Positions 18,077 to 26,368 of a stretch of DNA of 64,000 nucleotides are shown here, piece by piece. Source of the stretch: Actinotignum schaalii. GTDB taxonomy: Bacteria > Actinomycetota > Actinomycetes > Actinomycetales > Actinomycetaceae. Within the stretch, counting starts at the first letter, position 1. The number at the start of each line of letters is the position of its first letter. The notes under the pieces were generated by a model that was not told where the DNA came from, searched no databases, and saw only the letters and a list, made by a program, of their open reading frames with translations. The stretch covers positions 186,001 through 250,000 of the forward strand of contig NZ_CP008802.1 in the NCBI RefSeq assembly GCF_000724605.1, in the 5' to 3' direction. The position numbers and the translations under genes are program-made.

Positions 18077-19216
18077 GTGAACTATTTCGTTTACCCCTGC
18101 GAGGGGGAACATGAAGATTCCTGGGCGAACGGGGAGCGTTTCGAGAGCGTCGTCGTTCATCTCACCGATCCCATCAATGACATCGGTTCGGTTTCCGAAC
18201 TTATTGCCTCCCAGCTCTACACCCTGGATCTCAGTCCGGTGGCCGATATTAATGTGGATGGGCTGGTTGATTACCGGGCGCAGCGCCCGCGGGTGCACTA
18301 CCTCAACGGAGCTCTGGAAGATATTGCTATCCCCGCGCTCGGGCTCTTCCACGCTAAAGATATCGAAGGTACCTCTTTTTTGCTTCTGCTCGGTACCGAA
18401 CCTGATTTTTGCTGGCAGGGTCTTAATTCGGAGCTCATGGCGGTGTTCGCGCAACTGGGGGTGAAACGGCTCTACCGGGCGGGATCGGTTGCCGGTGCGC
18501 TGCCCCATACCCGCCAGCCGGATATGCTCATCCGCACGCGCAATGCCGATCCGGTGGCTCCCGCCCTGGAAGCCGATGTGTGGTACCCGGCTTCTTTCTC
18601 TGATTTTTTGGAATACAGCCTCGGGCAAATGGGCGTGGCAACGTTCTCGGTGACGGTGCGGGTGCCCATGTATATCGCGGGGCATCATTACGCGGCCGGG
18701 GCGGCTAGCGCGCTGTCCATGCTCGCGAAAACGGCCGGGCTGAGCTTGCCACTGGGAGATCTGGAGGCCAGTGCCGCTGAAGAATCCGAGCAGCTTGCCC
18801 AGCTCACCGAGCAGAATGAGCAGCTCGCGGACATCGTGGCGGCCCTGGAACACGAATATGATCGCGCGGAAGGGCACCCCGGGCTTATCCAGGCCCCGCA
18901 GCATACCCTCACTGTTCCCAGCGCTGATGAAATTGGGCGGGCCGCGGAAAGTTTCCTCGCCCGAGTGGATGCCTCAATGGTCAAGCGTAAGGAGCACGCG
19001 GATAACGAGCAGGCGCAGCTGACCGAGCGCCTGGAAAATATGCGGGCCGCCTGGCAGCACGCTAGCAGCGGGCACCAGTCGGGCACCGAGGCGCATACCG
19101 GAGGCGAGGCGAGCGGTGGAGGCGAGGCTCAAGCCGGAGCCGAGCGGGATGCCCACGGTGAGGACGGCGGGGGAGAGGCGCCGCAGCGCCCGCGCGGCCG
19201 ACACGCCGCGGATTAG
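18077..19216 (+). CDS. PAC2-family protein
   Basis: Member of the proteasome assembly chaperone 2 family, widespread in Actinobacteria (Rv2125-like), function not firmly known. The PAC2 fold covers residues 1-230 (segments LLLLGTEPDFCWQG, YRAGSVAGALPHTRQPD, SVTVRVPMYIAG). It is followed by a Glu/Gln-rich coiled coil (~235-270), then a charged Gly/Ala/Glu tail. GTG start with GGGAGGAGG. Convergent with the spermidine-synthase-like gene. Confidence 0.85.
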   Translation: MNYFVYPCEGEHEDSWANGERFESVVVHLTDPINDIGSVSELIASQLYTLDLSPVADINVDGLVDYRAQRPRVHYLNGALEDIAIPALGLFHAKDIEGTSFLLLLGTEPDFCWQGLNSELMAVFAQLGVKRLYRAGSVAGALPHTRQPDMLIRTRNADPVAPALEADVWYPASFSDFLEYSLGQMGVATFSVTVRVPMYIAGHHYAAGAASALSMLAKTAGLSLPLGDLEASAAEESEQLAQLTEQNEQLADIVAALEHEYDRAEGHPGLIQAPQHTLTVPSADEIGRAAESFLARVDASMVKRKEHADNEQAQLTERLENMRAAWQHASSGHQSGTEAHTGGEASGGGEAQAGAERDAHGEDGGGEAPQRPRGRHAAD

Positions 19217-19248
19217 TTTTTAGGCCCGGATGAGTCTTTGGGCTCGGA

Positions 19249-20094
19249 TTAACTGTCGGTCACGGCCCCGGGCGCGGGAGCCCCCGCGGGCACGTAGCCG
19301 ATATCGGCATCGCTCTCGAGGATGGCGCCGCGGGCTCGGCGGCGTAAATCCGCCCGCCCCACCATGCGCGCCGGGAGCGGGAGACGGCGCACCAGCCTCT
19401 CGATCTGCGCGAAAGCAAATTCCCGTTGGGAGGCAGCCAGCACAATATTGCCGAAACGGCGCCCGCGCAGCACCGCCGGATCCATAATCGCCAGCACGTG
19501 CTCGAAATGCTCAAGGAGGGCACGTGACTCATTCGCGAAGCGGGTCAGGCCGGTGGAGGCCACCGAGTTGAGGAGATACACGCCCTCCGGCTGCAAAACC
19601 TGGGCGACCCGCGCAGCGGCGTCGCCGGTACGTAAATGGGACGGGACGTCGCGGTCAGCGAAAGCATCCCGCACCACCACATCCCACCGTGCCGCCGTGG
19701 TATCCAAGGTGACGCGCGCATCCTGAACCCGGATGCGCAAACGCGGAGACGGGGGCAGATCGAACCAATCACGCACGTACGTGGCGAGTTTCCCGTCGAT
19801 TTCCGCCGCGAGCTGGCGCGAGCCGGGGCGGGCAGCATCCAGGGCGCGCGGGAACGCACATCCGGCCGCCCCCAGGTGGAGCACCCGCAGTGGCTCACGC
19901 TTGGGGTACATGGCCTCGAGAATGCACCTAAACTGTTGCATATACTCGAATTCCAGATACGTGGGATCGTCAAGATCCAGGGCGGAAGATTCCACTCCGT
20001 CCAGGTAGAGCGTCACGAGGGAGGGGCGATCCGAGCGCCGATCCAGTTCGGCGAGGGCATAATCAGTTCGCACGGGTTCTGTAGGCACACTCAC
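19249..20094 (-). CDS. spermidine-synthase-like methyltransferase-fold protein
   Basis: 281-residue Rossmann-fold protein of the spermidine synthase/fused-MFS family: nucleotide-binding LHLGAAGCAFPRAL at ~residue 72, an acidic loop RVQDARV and VVRDAFADRDVP where the aminopropyltransferase active site lies. The substrate-binding aspartates typical of true spermidine synthases are not clearly complete, so polyamine synthesis is not claimed. GTG 20094 is preferred as leaderless (TAGGCT then six bases); GTG 20088 with GGAG is an alternative. Confidence 0.78.
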   Translation of the reverse strand: MSVPTEPVRTDYALAELDRRSDRPSLVTLYLDGVESSALDLDDPTYLEFEYMQQFRCILEAMYPKREPLRVLHLGAAGCAFPRALDAARPGSRQLAAEIDGKLATYVRDWFDLPPSPRLRIRVQDARVTLDTTAARWDVVVRDAFADRDVPSHLRTGDAAARVAQVLQPEGVYLLNSVASTGLTRFANESRALLEHFEHVLAIMDPAVLRGRRFGNIVLAASQREFAFAQIERLVRRLPLPARMVGRADLRRRARGAILESDADIGYVPAGAPAPGAVTDS

Positions 20095-20100
20095 AGCTCC

Positions 20101-20106
20101 AGCCTA
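20101..20106 (-). promoter_or_regulatory. candidate -10 of leaderless promoter
   Basis: Minus-strand TAGGCT followed by six bases and the GTG at 20094 of the spermidine-synthase-like gene. Confidence 0.45.
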
Positions 20107-20272
20107 ATGGAGAGCGCGCCCTCGCGAGGGGAACTCAGGAAACGAAACCGCGCGCGAGAGTGCGCGAACGTAGCGGGGCGAGTAAAAACCGGGCGCCCGG
20201 AAACCGGGTGAACGACCCCGGGTGCACGGATACCGCACCTGAGGAAATGGAGCGAGAGGAAACGGAGGGCTC

Positions 20273-21724
20273 ATGTCACGTGCACCGCGATCACGCGCCG
20301 CCCGCCATTCCTGGGGCGATGACGATTCGGGCACCCCCATCCTCCATATTGATATGGATGCCTTTTTCGTATCCGTGGAGCTCCTCGATCATCCGGAGCT
20401 GCGCGGGCGCCCCGTTGCGGTGGGCGGCCAGGAACGGGGCGTCGTGGCGGCGGCATCCTACGAGGCGCGCGCCTTCGGGGTGAATTCCGCGATGCCGGTG
20501 GGCCAGGCGCGGCGGCGCTGCCCGAATCTCATTATGCTTACCCCGCGCCTGGGGCTTTACCGGGATGTTTCAGAAAAGATCATGGCGATTTTGCGGGAGG
20601 TCACCCCGCTGGTGGAGCAGCTCTCCGTGGACGAAGCTTTTCTGGACGTCGGGGGAGCGCGCCGGCTGTTCGGCTCACCTGTACAAATCGGCCAGCAGCT
20701 GCGTGCCCGTATCCGCGCCGAGGTTGGGGTGCCGGCCTCCGTGGGGATCGCCGCGACCAAACACGTGGCCAAAATTGCCTCCGCGCACGCCAAGCCGGAT
20801 GGGCTGCTCCTCATTCCCGCCGCGGCTACCCTCGAGTTTTTGCATGACTTACCGGCCGGAGCGCTCTGGGGTGTGGGCGGGCGCACCGAAGAACGGTTGC
20901 GTTTGCACGGGATCGAAACGGTGGGCGACGTCGCAGCTGCCGGCCCGGACCAGCTCCGCCGCCTCCTCGGCACCGCTGCCGGAGATCACCTCTTCCAGCT
21001 GGCCAGCGGCGTCGACTCGCGCCCCGTCACCCCGAGCCGCGAGGAAAAATCCATCGGACGCGAAGAAACCTTTTTCGACCCCCTGGCTGACCGGGACGAA
21101 CTCCACCGTATTCTACTTTTCCAGGCGCATGACGCCGCCACTCGGCTGCGTGCAAAAGGCCTGGTGGGGCGCACCGTCGCCATCAAAGTGCGCTTCCCGG
21201 ATTTCACCACCATCACCCGCTCGGCAACACTGCCCCAATCCACCCAGGTTGCCGCCGAGATCTACGAACGCGCTCGCGAGCTCCTGGACGGGGTGGAGGT
21301 CACCGCCGCCGGTTTGCGGCTCCTGGGCTTGCGTGTGGAGAACCTGAGCGAGCAGGGTGGCTACCAGCAGCTCGCTTTTGATGACGATCCGCGCCGCGGG
21401 GAAGCTGAGAGCGCCATGGATGCGGTGCGCTCGCGCTTCGGGGCCGGGGCGCTCGGCCCGGCAAGTCTCTTGCAGTCGCCGGGGACGGGGCGCGACGGCG
21501 GGGCCGAACGTGCCGGAACGGTGCGCGGCGGCGGGGCTGAACGTGCCGGAACGGTGCGCGACGGCGGGGCCGAACGTGCCGGAACGGTGCGCGACGGCGG
21601 GGCTGAACGTGCCGGAACGGTGCGCGACGGCGGGGCTGAACGTGCCGGAACGGAGCATGACGGCGCGGTGCCGGGAAGCTTCGCACCGGGCGGACACACG
21701 GGGCACCAGAGCGGTGTATCGTGA
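20273..21724 (+). CDS. dinB: DNA polymerase IV (Y family) with repeat tail
   Basis: Error-prone translesion polymerase. Catalytic motifs HIDMDAFFVSVE (residues ~26-37) and SVDEAFLDV (near 119), helix-hairpin-helix and little-finger domain are complete. A QQLAFDD segment (~365) resembles the sliding-clamp-binding motif. After this core come about 100 extra residues dominated by a tandem 11-residue unit (DGGAERAGTVR). Start ATG with GGAGGG. No LexA box was found upstream. Confidence 0.95.
   Translation: MSRAPRSRAARHSWGDDDSGTPILHIDMDAFFVSVELLDHPELRGRPVAVGGQERGVVAAASYEARAFGVNSAMPVGQARRRCPNLIMLTPRLGLYRDVSEKIMAILREVTPLVEQLSVDEAFLDVGGARRLFGSPVQIGQQLRARIRAEVGVPASVGIAATKHVAKIASAHAKPDGLLLIPAAATLEFLHDLPAGALWGVGGRTEERLRLHGIETVGDVAAAGPDQLRRLLGTAAGDHLFQLASGVDSRPVTPSREEKSIGREETFFDPLADRDELHRILLFQAHDAATRLRAKGLVGRTVAIKVRFPDFTTITRSATLPQSTQVAAEIYERARELLDGVEVTAAGLRLLGLRVENLSEQGGYQQLAFDDDPRRGEAESAMDAVRSRFGAGALGPASLLQSPGTGRDGGAERAGTVRGGGAERAGTVRDGGAERAGTVRDGGAERAGTVRDGGAERAGTEHDGAVPGSFAPGGHTGHQSGVS
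21491..21655 (+). repeat. 33-bp minisatellite in the dinB tail (5 units)
   Basis: Units start at 21491, 21524, 21557, 21590 and 21623; nearly identical, differing at a C/T and an A/G position, and always in frame. No unique spacers, so not a CRISPR array. Confidence 0.95.
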
Positions 21725-21759
21725 CACAACATATCGTGACGCTGGCGCGCCGCGCACGG

Positions 21760-21765
21760 TAGACT
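21760..21765 (+). promoter_or_regulatory. candidate -10 of the DUF3040 gene
   Basis: TAGACT about 28 bases before the GTG start, which has its own AAGGAGG ribosome-binding site. Confidence 0.4.
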
Positions 21766-21793
21766 GGCAGCAGTACATTAACAAGGAGGCACA

Positions 21794-22201
21794 GTGGCCC
21801 TATCGGACTACGAGAAGAAGATGCTCGCGGAGCTGGAAGCACAGCTCACCAACGAGGATCCCAGCTTCGCACGTAATATGAAGCCCGCTGCGCCGGAAGT
21901 GGAAGCCATCAGTCGGCAACTGTCCGTGCGCAATCTCGTACTGGGGATTCTCGGGCTGGTCGCGGGCATCGCCATTCTTATCGGCGGGATTTCCGCACCG
22001 AAGATGTGGTGGCTCGGTTTGCTCGGCGTCATTATTATGTTCGCCTCGGTGTGGTACGCGCTCGCGGGCGTGCATACGGAGAAAGTGGCGGTGCCTGCCG
22101 GCGGTGGCGGGGCGCCAATGTCGTCCGGACCGGGTAGCGTATCGTCCTTTATGCGGCGCCAGCAAGAAATCTGGGAAAAGCGCCGCCGCGGCGAACACTA
22201 A
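21794..22201 (+). CDS. DUF3040 membrane protein
   Basis: Small actinobacterial membrane protein of unknown function, usually found just before mraZ. Begins MALSDYEKKMLAELEAQL, a hallmark of the family, then two transmembrane helices (~45-65 and 70-90) and a Gly/Ser-rich cytoplasmic tail ending RRQQEIWEKRRRG. 135 residues is normal. GTG start with AAGGAGG at five bases. Confidence 0.9.
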   Translation: MALSDYEKKMLAELEAQLTNEDPSFARNMKPAAPEVEAISRQLSVRNLVLGILGLVAGIAILIGGISAPKMWWLGLLGVIIMFASVWYALAGVHTEKVAVPAGGGGAPMSSGPGSVSSFMRRQQEIWEKRRRGEH

Positions 22202-22253
22202 AAACTGCGCTAGCGCCGGCCCGGTCGGCTGGTAGCTCAAACTCAGCACCCAT

Positions 22254-22294
22254 AACGGTGGGAGGATATCGATCCTCTCACCGTTTTTCTTTTC
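22254..22294 (+). terminator. strong intrinsic terminator
   Basis: Stem AACGGTG-G-GAGGAT pairs with ATCCTC-T-CACCGTT (14 pairs including one G-U) around an ATCG loop, followed directly by a T-rich run. It ends DUF3040 transcription and insulates the dcw cluster. Confidence 0.92.
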
Positions 22295-22527
22295 TTTTTA
22301 GGTACGACGGCGCCGCCGGGCAGGGGCGCGCCGGGCCATCCACGGTGCTCCACGAAGCGAGCCAACCGCCCCGCGCCCGCCAGACTCCACCGTTCCTGCG
22401 CCCCACACCACGGATTACCCGCCACTGATCTCCCCACCACACTCCACTAGCCCTCCACTCGTTTTCCGTGTTCTGGCGCGCTTTTCTAGGAATCACTAGC
22501 GCGACATACCCCTGCCATGGCAAACTG

Positions 22528-22557
22528 GTGGAGGAAAGTGGAGTAAAGTGGAGGCAA
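22528..22557 (+). promoter_or_regulatory. MraZ operator: three 10-bp direct repeats
   Basis: GTGGAGGAAA, GTGGAGTAAA and GTGGAGGCAA follow one another exactly, 25 bases before the mraZ start. MraZ is known to bind short direct repeats at about 10-base spacing upstream of its own gene, so autoregulation of the whole operon is likely. Confidence 0.88.
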
Positions 22558-22581
22558 GCGCCACGAGAGGGGGTGCGGTAG

Positions 22582-23013
22582 ATGTTCCTCGGCACGTATG
22601 AGCCCAAATTGGACGACAAAGGTCGAATCATCCTGCCCGCCAAATTTCGTGACCAGCTCCAGGGCGGGCTGGTGATGACGCGCGGTCAGGAACACTGCAT
22701 CTACGTTTTTCCGCTCGCGGATTTTGTGGAATTGCAGCAAACCCTGGCTAAAGCCCCCTTGACGTCCAAAGAGGCGCGGTCATACACCCGCGTGCTGCTC
22801 TCCGGCGCCGTGGATGACATCCCTGATAAGCAGGGGCGAATCACCATCCCGGCCATGCTGCGCAGCTACGCGAACCTGGATCGCAACCTCGCGGTTATCG
22901 GCACGGGCAACCGGGTTGAAATCTGGGATAGCGCCGCGTGGGCGGCCTACCTGGAGGATCAAGAATCGGCTTTCGCCGATAGGGAGGAAGAGGTCATTCC
23001 CGGCCTCTTCTAG
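22582..23013 (+). CDS. mraZ: transcriptional regulator MraZ
   Basis: Two-fold SpoVT/AbrB-like DNA-binding protein that represses the dcw operon. The two conserved segments are [16 protein letters not shown] (~residues 9-24) and [16 protein letters not shown] (~81-96). 143 residues, start MFLGTYEP as in the family. First gene of the dcw cluster, with its operator just upstream. Confidence 0.97.
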   Translation: MFLGTYEPKLDDKGRIILPAKFRDQLQGGLVMTRGQEHCIYVFPLADFVELQQTLAKAPLTSKEARSYTRVLLSGAVDDIPDKQGRITIPAMLRSYANLDRNLAVIGTGNRVEIWDSAAWAAYLEDQESAFADREEEVIPGLF

Positions 23014-23125
23014 GAATCGCGTGATCGCGGTGGCGGTCTTTCGCGAGAGCTCTGAGGCACTTCCCCAGCTTCAGATCGCTCGCGGGGGATCACTATCGCG
23101 GGCGCCGCAATGAGAAGGGCACAGG

Positions 23126-24112
23126 ATGGAGACAGCACGCACCCCGGGCGCGCCGCGCGCCGCTGGGAACGCGCTGCACGCCCCGGTGCTCGTGGACACC
23201 TGCATCGAACTCCTCGCTCCCGCCTTCCAGGTTCCCGCTCCGGTCCTCGTTGACTGCACTCTCGGGATGGGTGGGCACACCGAAGCTTTCCTCGAACGTT
23301 TCGAGAACCTCACCGTCATCGGAATCGACCGCGACCCGGCCGCCATCGCCTTGGCGGGGGAGCGCCTGGCCCGTTTCGGGCAGCGGTTCCGCCCCGTCCA
23401 AACCACGTACGACGACGTGGCCGCGGCAGCGGGCAATCGCCCCGTGGATGGCATCCTTATGGATTTGGGAGTGTCCTCCCTGCAATTGGATGAAACCGAG
23501 CGCGGGTTCTCCTACTCCCATGACGCTCCGCTCGATATGCGTATGAATGCCCAGGTCGGGCGCACCGCCGCGGATATCCTCGCGAGCGCATCGGTGCGGG
23601 AACTCACCCGGATTCTGCGCGAGTACGGGGAGGAAAAATTCGCCCACCGTATCGCCACCGCCATTGTGGAACGGCGCGCCAGTGCCCCGCTCACCCGTAC
23701 CGGCGAACTGGTGGAGATCGTGCGCTCCTCGATTCCCGCCCCGGCACGGCGCACCGGTGGGAATCCCGCCAAGCGCACCTTCCAAGCGCTACGCATCGCG
23801 GTCAATGATGAACTTGGAACGCTCGAACGGGCCCTGCCGGCAGCTCTCGCTACGTTGCGAGTGGGTGGGCGCATCGTCGTCGAAGCGTACCAGTCCCTCG
23901 AGGACCGCTTGGTGAAACGGGCCTTCGCTGCCGGTGCTACCTCCCGGGCTCCCAAGGGTTTGCCCGTTGAGCTTGAAGAACATAAACCCTGGCTGGAACT
24001 CCTCACCCGAGGAGCTATCCAAGCCAATGAAGAAGAAATCACCCGCAATTCTCGCTCCGCGTCCGTTCGCTTACGCGCGGCCGAGAAAATTCGCCCCGGA
24101 GGTCAGCTATGA
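23126..24112 (+). CDS. rsmH: 16S rRNA (cytosine-1402-N4)-methyltransferase RsmH
   Basis: Methylates C1402 of 16S rRNA. SAM-binding motif [14 protein letters not shown], the [20 protein letters not shown] block and SLEDRLVKR near the C-terminus are all present. The last motif reads [11 protein letters not shown] rather than the VISFHSLEDR of many bacteria. 328 residues. Starts 112 bases after mraZ and overlaps ftsL by ATGA. Confidence 0.97.
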   Translation: METARTPGAPRAAGNALHAPVLVDTCIELLAPAFQVPAPVLVDCTLGMGGHTEAFLERFENLTVIGIDRDPAAIALAGERLARFGQRFRPVQTTYDDVAAAAGNRPVDGILMDLGVSSLQLDETERGFSYSHDAPLDMRMNAQVGRTAADILASASVRELTRILREYGEEKFAHRIATAIVERRASAPLTRTGELVEIVRSSIPAPARRTGGNPAKRTFQALRIAVNDELGTLERALPAALATLRVGGRIVVEAYQSLEDRLVKRAFAAGATSRAPKGLPVELEEHKPWLELLTRGAIQANEEEITRNSRSASVRLRAAEKIRPGGQL

Positions 24113-24498
24113 GCGCACAGCCCCACGTTGTTGCAGCGCCGCGTACCCGTCCCGTCATCTCGGGGCGTCCCGAGCTGACGCTCATCCCCACTCCGGCGGC
24201 GCACCGTGGTTTCCTCGGCACCGTGATCATCTGCCTGGCGCTCTTCTTCGGCGCGTTTGCCACAGTTTTCGCGCTTAATACGCGTATGGTAGGCACGGCG
24301 TACGAAATCCGCTCCGTCAAACAGGAGCTGGCGGTCGCGCAATCGGTGGAGTCCACCCTCACGGATGAAGTGGTGGGGGCCTCCACTCCGCAAGGCCTCA
24401 AGGAACGCGCGCAGGCCCTCGGCCTCGTCCCCGCCACGGACGTTCAGCATATGGACCTGGGGTCCGCTACAATTCTTGCTCCGATTCCGGGGGAGTGA
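24109..24498 (+). CDS. ftsL: FtsL-like septum formation protein
   Basis: Short bitopic membrane protein: ~33 cytoplasmic residues, one transmembrane helix (~35-57) and an extracytoplasmic coiled coil ([20 protein letters not shown]). Sequence identity within this family is low; the call rests on topology, size (129 residues) and position between rsmH and ftsI, where actinobacterial ftsL lies. Expected partner of FtsB/FtsQ and activator of FtsW-FtsI. Confidence 0.82.
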   Translation: MSAQPHVVAAPRTRPVISGRPELTLIPTPAAHRGFLGTVIICLALFFGAFATVFALNTRMVGTAYEIRSVKQELAVAQSVESTLTDEVVGASTPQGLKERAQALGLVPATDVQHMDLGSATILAPIPGE

Positions 24499-24514
24499 CA
24501 CGAAGGACAAGCGC

Positions 24515-26368
24515 ATGAAGGAACTAGCCCGCCGCTGGAAGGCCGCGCAGCCGCACGTACGGCGCGTGCGCACCATGGCGATTATCTTCTTCTTCGCGCT
24601 GGGGATCCTCGGGGTACGGCTCATCGACCTGCAATTTATTCGCGCCGATGCCCTGGCTGCCTCGGCGGATGCTTTCCGCACCCGTACCTACACCCTGCAG
24701 GCCAAACGGGGCGATATCGTGGACGCTAACGGGGCGGTTCTCGCCACCTCCGTGGAACGCTATAACGTGGGCGTCAATCAGAATCTCATCGGCTCCTATC
24801 GGCACTACCAAACCGATGCCAACGGGGACTACGTTCTGGATGCCAATGACCAGCTCATCGTGGAAGGAACCGGGGCAGCAGAAGCCGCAAAAGTACTCGC
24901 GCCCCTGCTCGGCGTGGATCGGGCGGAACTGGGAGGCACCCTCCTGGGCGGTGAGAAGAAATCCACTTTCGTGTATATTGCCCGGGATATTTCGCCAGAG
25001 AAGTGGCGGGAAATCAATGCGCTGGGAATTCCGGGAATCGAACCCGAACAGTTCATGAAACGCGAGTACCCCAATGGTTCGGTGGCCGGAAATGTGCTCG
25101 GCTACGTGGGGGAAACCGCGGACAACCCGGTGCCCACCGGCCAGGCCGGGATTGAGCGCACCCTCAATGATGCGCTTTCTGGCACGGATGGGCGCCTGAC
25201 GGTGCAAACCGCCGGAGGCGGCGCCGTCGTACCGAACGGGAAAACCGAACGGGTGGATCCGGTCAACGGTGCGAGCGTGAAACTCACCATCGACCGCGAT
25301 CTGCAAAACGCCCTCATGGAGTCCCTCGACGCTTCGGTGGACGCCAATGCCGCGGATTGGGGTGCCGCCGTTGTTATCGAAGTGGGGACGGGGCGGGTGC
25401 TTGCCCTGGCTGATTCCCATGCCCCTGATCCTTCGCGCCTCCAGGAAGCGAATCCGGATTCCTGGGGTTCGCGCGCCGTGCAGGCGCCGGTCGAGCCGGG
25501 TTCTTCCGGTAAGCTCCCCACCTTCACGGCGGCCATCGATACCGGCACCGTCACCCCGCTCACTCAGTTCACGGTGCCGGACACTATCACCATGCCCAAT
25601 GGCGAAAGCATTTCCGATAACGACCCGCATCCCACCCAGGGGATGACGGTGGCGGGGATTCTCGCCCAGTCCTATAACACCGGGCTCGTCCAGATCGGTG
25701 ACACCGTGGACGATAACGTGCGCTATGACTATATGCGCAGCTACGGGCTGGGAAGCCCCACCGGGATCGAATTACCGGCCGAATCGAGCGGAATTTTACG
25801 CCCGCCCGAGCAATGGGGCCAGCGTGACCGCTACACCACCATGTTCGGGCAGGGCTGGGCGGCCACCACCGTGCAACTCGCTCAGATCGGGGCCACCATT
25901 GCCAACGGGGGAGTCTATATCCCGCTCCATGTTGTGGACTCGACCACCGACGCCAGTGGACGCACCACTCCCACCGTTCCCGGGGAAAGCCACCGTGTCA
26001 TGAGCGAGGAATCCTCGCGCACCATGATGAATATGATGCAGGCGGTTACCAATAACCAATCCACCGGATGGCGCGGTAAAGTCCCCGGCTACAACGTGGC
26101 CGGTAAAACCGGTACCGCCCAGGTTCCGGACGCTAACGGAAACCTCACCCGCCGCGTAGGTACCTTTATTGCGGCCATCCCGGCTGAAGACCCGCAGATC
26201 GCGGTGGCGATAGCGGTCTACGGCGGGGCCGGGGCCGGGTACGGTGGGGATACGGCGGTGCCCGTTTTCGCGAACTTCGCGCCCTTCGCGATGCGGCACC
26301 TGGGCGTCCCGCCCAGCACCGTTCCCCTCTTCAAATATCCGTGGTTCTCATCGGAGGTAGGCAACTAG
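24515..26368 (+). CDS. ftsI: septal peptidoglycan transpeptidase (class B PBP, FtsI)
   Basis: Cross-links septal peptidoglycan; target of beta-lactams. N-terminal membrane anchor (~25-45), pedestal domain, then transpeptidase with Ser330-x-x-Lys333 (PGSSGK), Ser386-Tyr-Asn and Lys531-Thr-Gly. ATG 24515 has AAGGA seven bases upstream; the frame is open back to 24365 inside ftsL but that is not a likely start. No PASTA domains. Forms the FtsW-FtsI pair with ftsW of the same operon. Confidence 0.96.
   Translation: MKELARRWKAAQPHVRRVRTMAIIFFFALGILGVRLIDLQFIRADALAASADAFRTRTYTLQAKRGDIVDANGAVLATSVERYNVGVNQNLIGSYRHYQTDANGDYVLDANDQLIVEGTGAAEAAKVLAPLLGVDRAELGGTLLGGEKKSTFVYIARDISPEKWREINALGIPGIEPEQFMKREYPNGSVAGNVLGYVGETADNPVPTGQAGIERTLNDALSGTDGRLTVQTAGGGAVVPNGKTERVDPVNGASVKLTIDRDLQNALMESLDASVDANAADWGAAVVIEVGTGRVLALADSHAPDPSRLQEANPDSWGSRAVQAPVEPGSSGKLPTFTAAIDTGTVTPLTQFTVPDTITMPNGESISDNDPHPTQGMTVAGILAQSYNTGLVQIGDTVDDNVRYDYMRSYGLGSPTGIELPAESSGILRPPEQWGQRDRYTTMFGQGWAATTVQLAQIGATIANGGVYIPLHVVDSTTDASGRTTPTVPGESHRVMSEESSRTMMNMMQAVTNNQSTGWRGKVPGYNVAGKTGTAQVPDANGNLTRRVGTFIAAIPAEDPQIAVAIAVYGGAGAGYGGDTAVPVFANFAPFAMRHLGVPPSTVPLFKYPWFSSEVGN

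Larger units (their letters stand above)
22202..22581. other. 380-base intergenic region before the dcw cluster
   Basis: Contains the strong terminator at 22254-22294, a C-rich stretch with four CTCCAC hexamers (22348, 22385, 22442, 22453), and the MraZ box array at 22528-22557. No open frame with family similarity was seen. Confidence 0.7.

Noticed and set aside
20095-20272. LexA box controlling dinB
   Set aside because: CGAACGTAGCG was inspected; the second half-site is absent.
21491-21655. Regular repeats in dinB as a CRISPR array
   Set aside because: Units are back to back with no spacers and are in frame with the gene.
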